A stretch of 64,000 nucleotides of DNA from Agapetus fuscipes (lineage: Eukaryota > Arthropoda > Insecta > Trichoptera > Glossosomatidae). Positions 46,276 through 56,145 of the stretch are shown here, piece by piece (position 1 is the first letter of the stretch; every line of letters begins with the position of its first letter). Made by a program: the position numbers and the translations under genes. Location: the NCBI GenBank assembly GCA_951799405.1, contig OX637361.1, forward strand, positions 11,320,170-11,384,169, read 5' to 3'. A model generated the notes under the pieces. That model did not search any database and had not been told where the DNA came from. It saw nothing but the letters and a program-made list of their open reading frames with translations.

Positions 46276-46843
46276 ATTTTTCAAGGAAGAGTTCTTTAAA
46301 ATATTTTTTTAAATAAATGTCTTGTTTTCATACGCCACATTGGTCCAGTACCTACACATGCAAACATTGCTCATGTAAAATTTTCTCAATGGCGTATACG
46401 ATAAACAAGAATTAAGGCAGCGAAATGTGGTCGATAGTATGTATCAATGCAGTTAGCTAGTTTCTGCTCTTTTATGCTACTTCTCAGTAGTTTAGTTTAG
46501 TTTAGGCAATGTCTTATTATACTCGGGGTAGTTATATAATGAAATGGCGTCTCACGCATGGATTGTCTCCCTACCATTAATCTCTAGAACAAATAAGAAG
46601 CGGCGCATTGTCCTTAGCAACAAGCCAAGGAAAGCTCGGCTGTCTGGAAGTGAAATTCTTATTAGGCCACCTAGAAGGGATTAGCTAACTCCTGTATTCG
46701 TTTGTTTTTTTAATGGTACTCGTTGTGCGAGTCAATTTAAAGAAACAACCCTTGCAGCGTCAAAAAAATGTAATATTTATAAAGCGAGGAAAGGCAGATT
46801 TTAAACTGAAGTGTTTCGTCAGTTTTTTAATGGAATATTAGTC
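46276..46843. other. Intergenic stretch, nothing recognised
   Basis: No gene or repeat recognised. Confidence 0.4.
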
Positions 46844-47166
46844 CGTTCGATAGCTCAGTTGGTAGAGTGCTTGCATTCTACCCCGTGAGCTCGGGTTCGA
46901 ATCCCACCGAGGAGGGTGTCAGAAATGATTTCCTATTTTCGGTGTTTATTTCAAACCCCATAATAAAAATACCGGCAAGGTTTACTCAGCCTTCACAAGA
47001 AATGAGTACCAGCCCCATCGGAGCTGGGAGACCCCCACTTCAACCGAAGTGGTTGGCGTAAGGCCGGCCCACTTACCTGTAAAAATAAATAGGTTCAACT
47101 CGCCATATGCGACCCCTTCGGGGATAACGCGGCAAGAAGTTACGCTATATGTGTAGCTTAGTTGCG
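46844..47166 (+). mobile_element. tRNA-derived SINE-A, full length
   Basis: A box 'TAGCTCAGTTGGTAGAGTG', B box 'GGTTCGAATCCC', then the complete body to 'TGTGTAGCTTAGTTGCG'. Abuts a mariner end. Confidence 0.88.
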
Positions 47167-47175
47167 TTTTTTTAT

Positions 47176-47480
47176 ATATTGGGTGGTTAGATAAGTCTTT
47201 GTCCTGACACATAAATAGTGCCACTAGTATTGAATCCATATGATATTCAATTACAACCATTCTTTAAAAGGCATATGTATAAATTTGACAGCTGTCGGAC
47301 CGTTAGTTTGTGAGATATAGTGTTTTGATTGAAGCGACTTTTGTTCATGTGAAAAAAAATGGATAAAAACGGATTTAATGTGTTGATTCCTCACTGCGTT
47401 TTGATTGGAAAAAAATACTGTGCAAACAAAACAATGAATGCTGGAAATTGATTTTGAAAATATTAAAAACAACTCTCACA
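47176..47480 (+). mobile_element. Mariner 5' fragment
   Basis: Begins TATTGGGTGGTTAGATAAGT after TA, resembling mariner terminal repeats. It has about 180 bp of leader and, from 47359, a frame MDKNGFNVLI... interrupted early, then CVLIGKKYC, like a mariner transposase N terminus (M-K-x-F-x-VLIKH). Broken by frameshifts and truncated; no transposase function. Confidence 0.65.
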
Positions 47481-47835
47481 TTAACGTGTTCTACGTTTTT
47501 TTCTTATCTCAGATTGTGTAGGATGTGATTCTTAAGACAATTTCATTTGAACGCCATCTTTGAATCAAATAGTAGATAAGCTAAACAATCATTGGGGGGA
47601 CGATAAATATCTGATATTCGTAAGCTTTCAGGAACTCGAAACGAATCAGGAGGTATCACAGTGTAAACAATAAAGATGCTTGCTGTAAGTGCAGATTTAT
47701 AATTATAATTATTTTAGGTGGATGTGTGAATCACGTTGTTGAGAGAAATGTGTTCCACTTCTTGTGTGCTTACGTAAATAAATGAGTAACGTGAAAGGCA
47801 TTTACACATCGAAAAACTGTTAACACGAACTGATA
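47481..47835. other. Short unassigned stretch
   Basis: 47501-47541 is an inverted match of 45949-45990. An ATG CTT GCT|GTAAGT arrangement near 47676 could be a tiny first exon but has no supported partner. Confidence 0.35.
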
Positions 47836-48070
47836 CAACATTGATGATGATGATGATGGTGATGGATGATTTCTTTCCTGTGGAGCCATTTAATGGTCCA
47901 GGACCATCTCAAGGGCGCCATGGCTTCTCGAGAAAAGTAGTGTCTTCAGTTCCTTTCTGAAGGTGGTGGTAGGCTGGTTCGCGCGAACACCGACGGGTAA
48001 ATTGTTCCAGGCCACCGGCCCGGCCACCGCAAAGCTTCTGTCTGCAAAGTTTGATGTGTTTGCTTTACCT
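47836..48070 (-). mobile_element. CR1/L2-like LINE 3' end, reverse
   Basis: The minus strand translates to FADRSFAVAGPVAWNNLPVG...TTTFRKELKTLLFSR, a CR1/L2 RT C terminus, and ends in a CATCATCATCATCATC tail at the low-coordinate side. A different subfamily from 43041-43345. Confidence 0.8.
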
Positions 48071-48104
48071 GTGTTAACATTACCTGTGTCTGTTATTAAA
48101 AAAT

Positions 48105-48225
48105 TCAGATTTTCAAAATAGTAGGATAGGAAGAAATGGAGGTAGCTCTGCAGAGACTCTGGCCACCCCTAGTGGAATGGTGACAGAAAAGCAGTACAGT
48201 TACAGTTACAGTAGTTGCCGCATCC
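48105..48225 (+). mobile_element. Family G LINE 3' end with (TTACAG)n tail
   Basis: 'GGTAGCTCTGCAGAGACTCT', 'GGCCACCCCTAGTGGAATGG', then AGTTACAGTTACAGTAG. The tail marks the true 3' end of the family. Confidence 0.65.
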
Positions 48226-48824
48226 AACGTGATATCGAAAATACTTGGTTCATTCTCAGCAAAACCTAAACAAGAGTTTTTTTTATATATTGTTACGAAC
48301 TGTGAGTTTGTGTGTGCATGCACGTAGTTTGCTGGTATGTGTGTGTTTGCCTCTAGCATAATCTACTATGAGTTTGTGTGTTCATGTACCTAAGCACGCT
48401 AGTGTGTCGAATAATCTGGAAGTGTTTCGAAAAGTCCATTATATAAGTATGTGGAATAATCTAGAACATGCAAGAATCGTCTCTTTCGTACCTATATAAA
48501 CGAGCCACAATGGTGCGGTGGGCAGGATGCTTGAATCATTGTGACGTGAAGTCAAAAAGCTAGAGCTAGAAAAGTACTCGAACTTACGTACTTGAAAAAT
48601 AAATAAATCGTAGTTTAATTTAAAATAACCCAATTAAAATCTTAACATTATTTATAACTTATAAGTATTGATTTATCAAAGCTACCTCACACGTCTTTTG
48701 CAAGCTTAGCCGTCGATGCAGAGCACTATGTTTAATATGTACATTTACTATTCTTGATTTTTGATCTTTCGATCTGTGATTCACAAAAAAACACATCACA
48801 GCTCATAGATCCTAAGATCAGGAC
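48226..48824. other. Intergenic stretch, nothing recognised
   Basis: Has 'TGTGAGTTTGTGTGTGCATG' direct repeats (48300-48400) and no recognised gene. Confidence 0.45.
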
Positions 48825-49100
48825 GTCCAGCTATCTCCTCTTCACCTTCCTTCTATCAAGCTTCACTGGCTCCGTGTCCCAGAGCGCGTTGAGTTTAAAG
48901 TGTGCTCGTTGCTCCACGAAGCTTTTTTGGAAAATACACCCAAATATCTCGCTGATTCAATCAAACCCGTCAATGTGAGAGAGCTTGAGGACCATGGAAA
49001 GTTCGGAAACGCACTGAAGACAAGCAAATTTCTGGCATCACATGCACAAGCGCCCTTGGAGTGACTACATCACGAAACGGCACTATAAAAAAAAACACCA
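48825..49100 (+). mobile_element. CR1/L2-like LINE C-terminal fragment
   Basis: Translates to KLHWLRVPERVEFKVCSLLH then a run to QAPLE-stop, like 'LHWLPV..R..FK' of CR1/L2 reverse transcriptases. The 3' end 'GGCACTATAAAAAAAAAC' fits the group. Confidence 0.7.
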
Positions 49101-49655
49101 ATGTATCATAATCTTTCCACTTTTTAGGAAGTCTTGCAGCTGTGCATTGGCCCATTGGCATCTCATTAGCTACGGTGTGTGCGAGTCTTTCATGACTCAT
49201 TCTGGAGACACGATCTCTTCAAAATCCTCTCCTGGATCTGCTCCATCTCACTTTGTCCTCTACATCACAGGCGTTTAATTTGTGGTATTTGTCAATGCGA
49301 TCTCGTAATGCTCCGTATGTGATCCTTCCAAGAACTTTAATTTCGGATGTTCTGAATAGTCCTTTGGTTCTCCTTGTGACGCCACAACTTTTTTTTAATT
49401 TTGAAGAGATTTTTGTGAAACACTGTGGAAATTCATTTGAAAAAATTGATTATTTTTCAATAAAAAATAAAATTAATTAAAAACTTTGTTTTATTCCACT
49501 TTTATTGTTTTTGAGTATGTTACAAATATTTTCGGGATTACTTCCATCTTCGCTTTTGAAATTTTTAGACCTCATTACAAACACATTATTTTAGTTTAAA
49601 TTCTTTCGGTTTTATTACACAAACCAAATCCATAGCTTAAACGCAACTAAAAAAA
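49101..49655. other. Intergenic stretch, nothing recognised
   Basis: 'GCATTGGCCCATTGGCATCTC' near 49143 resembles 'TGACCGATTGCCATCTC' near 29973, so a minor repeat is possible. No gene. Confidence 0.4.
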
Positions 49656-49873
49656 ACGCAACTAAGCTACACATATAGTGTAACTTCTTGCCGCGTTATC
49701 CCCGAAGGGGTAGCATGTGGCGAGTTGAACCTATTTATTTTTACAGGTAAGGGGGCCGGCCTTACGCCAACCACTTCAGTTGAAGTGGGGGTCTCCCAGC
49801 TCCCGAGGAGGCTGGTACTCATTTCTTGTGAAGGCTGAGTAAACCTTGCCTGTATTTTTATTATGGGGTCTGA
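49656..49873 (-). mobile_element. SINE-A body, reverse, 5' truncated
   Basis: Antisense body from 'CGCAACTAAGCTACACATAT' to 'GGTCTGAAATAG'. The tRNA-like head is missing, consistent with 5' truncation on insertion. Confidence 0.8.
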
Positions 49874-50260
49874 AATAGCTTAACCGCCACCTAATGTGAA
49901 TTTTCCATACAATGAAACGATGATCCATGCATAAGCTATAAATCGAAGGTGTTGTGAATAACCCTGTTTGACTTCGTGTTAAGTGATTCCCGTAGTAGGT
50001 ACATAAATTGCAAGCCGCTTTATTTTGCTTGTGTCTGTTTGCGCTGTACAAATAAGCATGTGCGTTCCCGAGCATACACGTTGTTGGGAGCTATGGCGGC
50101 CAGCTACAGTAGCCACTGCGAGTGATTTGTGTCTGGTGTAAACAATAAATCTCTGCGTTGTGATCGCCCCTGGTGTATCGACGGTTTTACAAAAATATAA
50201 ACAGAATTCTTCAAGTGAAAAATATTTATTGTTTATCCTGACTTATTGTGTTGATTTTTT
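49874..50260. other. Intergenic stretch, nothing recognised
   Basis: Less AT-rich segment at 50080-50190 ('GGCGGCCAGCTACAGTAGCC', 'AATAAATCTCTGCGTTGTGA') that could be the end of a retroelement; no supporting features. Confidence 0.35.
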
Positions 50261-50508
50261 AATCAAATCTAAGTTGTAAAGATATGTAGCATTAGGGATT
50301 CACATTATATGCATTTTCACAAGCAAACATGTATAAGTTCTCACTTGCACATGACATGTGAATATACACCATAAAAACCCAAATCTCAAATGAACACACA
50401 CCCTGCAACTCTTGCCGACTTTATTTGAAACAGGGGGGACATTGGCAAAGTGAACAATTTTCTACAGCATGGGCGGTCAGCCGCATACCTACTAACCTAT
50501 AAGTCAAA
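50261..50508 (-). repeat. Repeat C copy 16
   Basis: 'AATCAAATCTAAGTTGTAAA' to 'CTAACCTATAAGTCAAAAA'. Near full length. Confidence 0.85.
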
Positions 50509-50599
50509 AAAACTTATACAACAAGTTACATTTTTAAAATCAACAAATAGTAATATGTATGGACATCAAAACAAAAATAGAATACAAAATTTCAATTTA

Positions 50600-50760
50600 A
50601 AAACCCTAGTCCTAGCCGCCAGCATTACAGATCAACCGCCGTTTCTTTCTGTACTTACATACTTCTTTCATTTCATCCAGAGTCATAACCTTCTTCATAC
50701 AAGCTCTCCTTTTATTATGACTCTGGATATCCCATTCACTAGATTCTATCGGGGCTATTC
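50600..50760 (-). mobile_element. Family G LINE 3' fragment, reverse
   Basis: 'CCAGCATTACAGATCAACCG', 'TACATACTTCTTTCATTTCA', 'ATGACTCTGGATATCCCATT' parallel the reverse-oriented 54060-54160 region. Confidence 0.5.
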
Positions 50761-50763
50761 TTA

Positions 50764-51186
50764 GGCCAGGTATTTTGAAGTATCGTAAAGTTAACTAAAA
50801 TGCAATTTTAGTTAAATCATCATAATATTTCACTCACCGAATTTCTCCAGTAAATATTTAGTAACTTTAACTTACGATTTTCAAGATGGCGTCGTCTTCA
50901 CTGACAGCAGCTGTTCTTTTTTAATGTAAGGATACATCAAAATTGTTGCAAACTGAACATTTTTTGTGTCGTTTTTCAGCTTTATGAAGGTTAGGTATTT
51001 GATTTTTATGAACAGTTGTTTGTTTAAAGCTTTTAAATAGCATAATTGTAATTATTTCCAAAATTTGGGGGCGGGGCTTGTCACTTCGGTAATTTTCGGT
51101 TTTAGTTAACTCAAACTTGAGTATTTTGAATAATAGTTCAAGAAATAGTTAAACTAAAATATTACTAAACTTGAATATACCGGGCC
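50764..51186. mobile_element. PIF/Harbinger-like MITE with TTA target duplication
   Basis: Terminal inverted repeats GGCCAGGTATTTTGAAGT (left) and, inverted on the right, GGCCCGGTATATTCAAGT; 15 of 18 match. TTA lies directly outside both ends (50761-50763 and 51187-51189). 423 bp, no transposase. Confidence 0.7.
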
Positions 51187-51189
51187 TTA

Positions 51190-51726
51190 GACATTTTAGT
51201 CGTCAGTTGAGCCCACGCTTTGACAAACTCATGATGCCTGGGCTGGAAGTTTCATCTCCACAGTCATTCTTACCTCCGAAGTGTTACCACTATAGAGATG
51301 TAGAACTAGAGCATAGACTCTAGCTGTACATGGGGATACGTATTACTTAACTAGAGCCTATTGTGAGCTTAAGCATGGTTCACAGTAACCGGAATAATTA
51401 ATGAGAACGTGAGAGGCGCTATGTGAGACCGTTTAAGGGGCGGGGTAGGGAGAGCTCGGATATTAGAAGCAAAATAAAATAAGGAAAATACTGTTATTGC
51501 GGACATGCAAGTACCTAAAAATTGATATATTTGATGATTAAATATTTTTTTACAATGAAGGTATAATATAATTATGTGAAAGCAAAACACTGCGTGTGTT
51601 TTGTTTTAAAATAGTGTTTTGTTTTCATGTACTATATTCTCAAAGTTCTACAAAGTTTCCGCTGAGGCATTTCAGCAATTAAAAAATATTTAATCTTCAT
51701 TTTTATTTTTTTTCATTTTAAAGTCC
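51190..51726. other. Intergenic stretch, nothing recognised
   Basis: No gene. 'GTTCTACAAAGTTTCCGCTGA' near 51645 recurs from 43922. Confidence 0.4.
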
Positions 51727-52046
51727 GGTCGATAGCTCAGTTGGTAGAGTGCTTGCATTCTATCCCGTGAGCTCGGGTTCGAATCCCACCGTGGAGGGTG
51801 TCAGAAATGATTTCCTATTTCGGTGTTTATTTCAAACCCCATAATAAAAATACCGGCAAGGTTTACTCAGCCTTCACAAGAAATGAGTACCAGCCCCCTC
51901 GGGAGCTGGGAAGCCCCCACTTCAACTGAAGTGGTTGGCGTAAGGCTGGCCCCCTTACCTGTAAAAATAAATAGGTTCAACTCGCCACATGCGACCCCTT
52001 CGGGGATAACGCGGCAAGAAGTTACACTATATGTGTAGCTTAGTTG
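51727..52046 (+). mobile_element. tRNA-derived SINE-A, full length
   Basis: Almost identical to 46844-47166. Head with A and B boxes, complete body to 'TGTGTAGCTTAGTTG'. Confidence 0.88.
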
Positions 52047-52250
52047 TTGCGAGCTACAATAGAACAGTGAATATTCATTCAAATACTTTTTTTCAAGTAT
52101 AATGTGTTTAATCTACTTACTTGTACACTTATATTGAAAAAAATTCAAAAATGTTTTCCTCAATAAACATTTTTTGAGGAAATTAAATTGTAAAAAAGAC
52201 TTTAAAAAGATATCATGAAGAAAGTTTTAATTCATATTTTTAATCCACAG

Positions 52251-52345
52251 GCGCTTTTTATAATCAAAAGTTTACATCGCTGTGGTCACAAAATCCGACA
52301 CATGCTAATTTTCTGCAAAATCTTCACAGAGAAATGAAACGGCAT
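52251..52345 (+). other. Orphan exon-like segment
   Basis: 95 bp bounded by a good acceptor ('TTTTTAATCCACAG') and donor ('GTAAGTAATT'). Only one frame is open and it is open throughout, entering with two bases of a split codon and leaving in phase 0: AFYNQKFTSLWSQNPTHANF then LQNLHREMKRH. It matches no repeat in the window. I do not recognise the protein. No convincing partner exon was found (a 36-bp candidate at 53512-53547 is too short to trust). Confidence 0.4.
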
Positions 52346-52527
52346 GTAAGTAATTCTGTAAATTATTGCTTAGCAGTATTAATAGTACAACCCCGCAATC
52401 AGAGGGAGTTCTGGTTAAGTTCTGTCGCTCACTTTTTGAGTAAAGTTCTTGATACCGCTTCATGACAGCATTTAAGTCACTGTTTAGAGTTATAGTTGAC
52501 TGCCAAAAAGGACATATCTATAATATC

Positions 52528-52767
52528 TATAATCTAAGTTGCAGAAATATGTTAACATTTAAGGCTCTCAAATACATGCCCACAAACAAACACGTGTAGT
52601 TCGCGCTAACAAATGCTGAATGTGTACTTACAAATAAAATCCAAACCTTTTAAATGAACATAAGCCCTACAACTTTTGCCGACCTTTTCTGACACAGGGG
52701 TGACATTGGCAAAGTGAACCATTTTTTACAGTATGGGTGGTCAGCCTCATATCAATAAGTCAAGGAA
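52528..52767 (-). repeat. Repeat C copy 17
   Basis: 'TAATCTAAGTTGCAGAAATA' to 'ATATCAATAAGTCAAGG'. Near full length. Confidence 0.82.
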
Positions 52768-53596
52768 TACTATATAATTTATATAATTGTTGACTTTTAA
52801 CTTCCTGTAAGGAAATAAAGTACAAAAAGAAGAAAAAAAAATTTTTTATAATGTTTTTTTTTATCTTAGTTACAAAGATATATAATAGCAAGTGTTCGTA
52901 TTTAAAAATTAAAAAAGAGTAATAAAAGAGTGAAAATAAAACAGTCTTTCATTATAATTTTTATAAAGTTTAGTTGAAATCATTAAACATTTTATAAATT
53001 TTCCTATTCCTCAACGCTCACGTTATACAATTTCACACCGCAAATAAATACATTTTTTTACAATTTTGGTCGTTTTTGAAAAATTATGTTTTTATTCTCT
53101 CGGGTTCAACCACAGATCGAATGTTCTGTGAGTTAAAACATGTTTTTATTTGCAGTTTTTACATCTCACGACGTTTCGCTTTCCACGAGCAGAGAGCATT
53201 TTCAAAGCTATTTATCAAGGCGACGCCGTAACGCTGTGAAAGTAAAATGTTTTTATTTATTATCGTTTTTTTCGGTCTTTGCATATTACATTCATTCGTT
53301 TCATCCGTAGTTATAATTTAATAAGGTAATACAAGTCTTTTATTTGGATAAGCGAAAGCCCGATATTCCTGAGTTGTTGTCTTGGGTTATTGAATGTCAT
53401 ATCCGCTCACTTATCATCTCAAGAGTCTCTTATTTTGATGAGCAATTCCCCTTTCAAGTTTACTGAATGTTATTTGAAGAAAGACACGACATTTTATCTC
53501 CTATACTTCAGGAATGTATCGGCTTTCCCCGTATAATGATTCATAATGTAAGTACATCATGATATTACTCATATCGACGATTAAAAGGAAATAGGC
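52768..53596. other. Intergenic stretch with a Penelope-like fragment
   Basis: AT-rich. The only recognised item is the Penelope-like motif at 53140-53225. No gene. Confidence 0.45.
53140..53225 (-). repeat. Penelope-like hammerhead-type motif
   Basis: On the minus strand TTTGAAAATGCTCTCTGCTC, then GTGGAAAGCGAAACGTCGTG. Short GCT/AGC complementarity and GAAAC-GTC are in hammerhead order; the first core box (CTGANGA expected) is mutated to TTTGAAAA. Confidence 0.45.
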
Positions 53597-53990
53597 ATAA
53601 CTGCAACTGTAACTCTGTCGCCATTCCGCTATGGGTGGTCAGAGCCTCTGCAGAGTTGCGTCCAGTTTTTACTATCCTGACATACCTCTTTCAATTCCTT
53701 CATATCCATCTCCTTTTTTATGCATTTTCTTCTTTTACGCTCACTTTGTATATCCCATTCTTTCACAATCTACTCAATCTGATGACTCCATACTTTTCTC
53801 GGTCGTCCCTTCCCTCTTTTTCCTTTTACACTTTCTTTGTATACATACTTTGTCACTCTATCATCATTCATTATTTTCACATGCCCAAACCATCTCATCA
53901 CATTCTTCTGTACTTTAACTTTCACATCCTCTCTCAAATTATGTACATTATTTTTTTACCCATTCATTCCTAACTCTATCTTCTTGTCTT
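53597..53990 (-). pseudogene. Older family G LINE copy, 3' part
   Basis: Minus-strand translation, with stops: DRVRNEWV..., then KVKVQKNVMRWFGHVKIMND, KGKRGKGRPRKVW, LKEVCQDSKNW, CRGSDHP-stop. This parallels the younger copy at 54020-56010 residue by residue, and continues the piece at 56012-56145. The 3' end 'GACAGAGTTACAGTTGCAG' carries the family tail. Confidence 0.7.
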
Positions 53991-54019
53991 GTCTTGTCTT
54001 GTATCCTGCCGCCTTTCCT

Positions 54020-56038
54020 CTAGGGGTGGCCAGTACCTCCACACAAGTGCCTCCACTTGACTCTGTCCTTGCATACTTCTTTCATCTCATCTAATTTCAT
54101 CACTCTTTTCATGCATGCTCTTCTCTTGTTTCCACTCTGTAGATTCCATTCATTCGCAATCTCATTTATCTGATCAATCCATTGTTTCCTAGGTCTTCCC
54201 CTTCCACGCTTACCTGTTACATTCCCTTTATACACTCTTTTTGTCAGTCGGTCTTCATTCATCCTTTCAATATGTCCAAACCATCGCATCACACTTCTTT
54301 GAACTTTCACTTTCACGCTTTCTTTTACTCCGCATTCATTTAGAACCCATTCGTTTCTCACTCTATCTTTCAGTGTTTTTCCTGTCATACTTCTCAGATG
54401 GGCCATTTCTACGGTGCATACCTTATTTACTTCTCTTTCATTCAACGTCCATGACTCGCTTCCATACATCAGGGTCGGCAACAAAATACAATTGTGTACC
54501 GCCATTTTCATTTTCTTTGGTATCCTTTTATTCTTCGCTATTCTACCAAACGCTCCTATCACGCATCTTCCTTTGCTGGCACGCTTCTCTAATTCTTTCG
54601 TCATCTTACCATTCGCCTCAAACTTACTTCCTAAATAGTCAAACTCATTCACTACTTCAACTTTTATTCCATTCAAATTAATTGTAAGTTCCTCACATAC
54701 TTCATTCCTGTCAAAAACTAATACTTTTGTCTTATTCGCATTTACTTTCAAGCTATTCTTACAAAATGCATCATTTAGTTTGGTTAACATCGTTTGGAGT
54801 TCCTCCGCCGAGTCAGCTAAAACTATAGCATCATCAGCATAAAGAAGTACTCCAACTCTTGTTTCACCCACTTTCACTCCGCTCTCTGATATTCCAGCTT
54901 CTTTTATGCAACTGTCCATGATTATATTAAACAACCATGGACTCATCACGCAGCCTTGCCTCACTCCCTTATATACATCAAACCAGTCACTATATCTCCC
55001 ATCCACTCTTACACATGCCGAACTATTTTCATAGATGGCACGTATCACATTCAGAAGATTATCATTCACACCGTACTTCCTGAGAACATTCCACAGCATA
55101 CATCTGTCCACCGAGTCAAAGGCCCTCTCAAGATCTACGAATGCTGCGTAGACCACCCTCCCCACAGCCAGATGTTTTTCAACAATCTGTCTGAGAGTAA
55201 AGATTTGGTCCACACAACCTCGTCCTGGCATAAAGCCAGATTGAATATCAGAGACCCTGTGATCGGTGGCCATTCTCACTTTTTTTATGACAATTTTGCA
55301 TAAGACTTTCCCAGGTATACTAAGGAGACTAATGGGCCTGAAGTTACGGCAGTCTTTCTTGTCCCCTTTACCCTTGTAAATAGGGACAATGACCGCCTTT
55401 CTCCAGTCCATCGGTACTACCCTGTCTTTCATACACATCTTGCATAATTCAAACATCCACTCTACCACATATTCTCCTCCTGCCTTTAACATCTCAGCAT
55501 TCAATCCATCCATACTTGCAGCCTTTCCATTCTTCAGCTCTTTTATGCTTGCTTTTATTTCCTCTTTCAAAATATCCTCATTACTTTCATTTGTAGGGTC
55601 ACATTCATATAAATTTCTTTCACCCTGTCCTAATATTTCTTCAAAGTATTCTTTCCATCTATTACATACATCATCTTCATCCCACAGCAAGACTCCCTGC
55701 GCATTCTTTATGCCCGGAGTTGTTGCTCCCACACTTTCGTTATTATTCCGAACCCAACTCCAGAACATTTTTTTGTTGGTGTGGAAGTCCTGCTGTGCCT
55801 TTTCATTATTTTTCTTCTCTAATTCCATCTTACTTTCATACACAAGCTTTTTAGTATTCATTTTTGCCCTTTTATACATCATTTCCAAATTTAAATTACC
55901 TTTATCTTTCAACCATCTCATATACGCTTCCTTCTTTTGCTCTACTGCTTCTTTCACTCCATCATTCCACCAGGCATCACCTTTTTTCTTACCAACAACA
56001 TTTCTAATATTCTTAAATGCTTCATTTCCACCGTACAT
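54020..56038 (-). CDS. Family G non-LTR retrotransposon reverse transcriptase
   Basis: An uninterrupted frame of 672 codons. Motifs in order: the connector region KNGKAASMDGLNAEMLKAGG (about 170-188), VIVPIYKGKGD, NFRPISLLS, FVDLERAFDSVDR (catalytic Asp302), GVRQGCVMSPWLFNIIMD (358-375), LLYADDAIVLAD (YADD 400-403), then LLPTLMYGSESWT and the C-terminal GKRGRGRPRKQWIDQI box of RTE/R-like elements. The endonuclease is missing. The first 12 residues (MYGGNEAFKNIR) belong to an older copy in another frame, so the real element begins near 56010 and is 5' truncated. The 3' end at about 53990-54020 has a (GACAA)n-like tail. No premature stops, hence fairly recent. Confidence 0.87.
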   Translation of the reverse strand: MYGGNEAFKNIRNVVGKKKGDAWWNDGVKEAVEQKKEAYMRWLKDKGNLNLEMMYKRAKMNTKKLVYESKMELEKKNNEKAQQDFHTNKKMFWSWVRNNNESVGATTPGIKNAQGVLLWDEDDVCNRWKEYFEEILGQGERNLYECDPTNESNEDILKEEIKASIKELKNGKAASMDGLNAEMLKAGGEYVVEWMFELCKMCMKDRVVPMDWRKAVIVPIYKGKGDKKDCRNFRPISLLSIPGKVLCKIVIKKVRMATDHRVSDIQSGFMPGRGCVDQIFTLRQIVEKHLAVGRVVYAAFVDLERAFDSVDRCMLWNVLRKYGVNDNLLNVIRAIYENSSACVRVDGRYSDWFDVYKGVRQGCVMSPWLFNIIMDSCIKEAGISESGVKVGETRVGVLLYADDAIVLADSAEELQTMLTKLNDAFCKNSLKVNANKTKVLVFDRNEVCEELTINLNGIKVEVVNEFDYLGSKFEANGKMTKELEKRASKGRCVIGAFGRIAKNKRIPKKMKMAVHNCILLPTLMYGSESWTLNEREVNKVCTVEMAHLRSMTGKTLKDRVRNEWVLNECGVKESVKVKVQRSVMRWFGHIERMNEDRLTKRVYKGNVTGKRGRGRPRKQWIDQINEIANEWNLQSGNKRRACMKRVMKLDEMKEVCKDRVKWRHLCGGTGHP

Positions 56039-56145
56039 ACTTTACTCATTTCGCTATCATTCACTGTCCATGCTTCACTTCCATACATCAAAGTCGGTAA
56101 TAATATGCCATTGTGTACCGCCATTCTCAGATCCATCGTCAATCA
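56012..56145 (-). pseudogene. Older family G LINE copy, 5' part
   Basis: The minus strand encodes LRMAVHNGILLPTLMYGSEA and SKVCTVEMKHLR, equivalent to about residues 520-560 of the younger protein. It stops where the younger element begins and resumes at 53990. Together they are one copy split by an insertion of its own family. Confidence 0.7.

Noticed and set aside
48969..49480. Small reading frames around the L2-like fragment
   Set aside because: They are out-of-frame pieces of the LINE and its flank, with no protein signature.
53512..53547. 36-bp microexon between an AG and a GTAAGT
   Set aside because: Open in frame with the 52251 exon, but too short for the coincidence to be excluded; no other support.
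54020..56038. Taking the Met at 56038 as the start of the family G protein
   Set aside because: The first residues come from an older copy in a different frame; the young element is truncated at about 56010.
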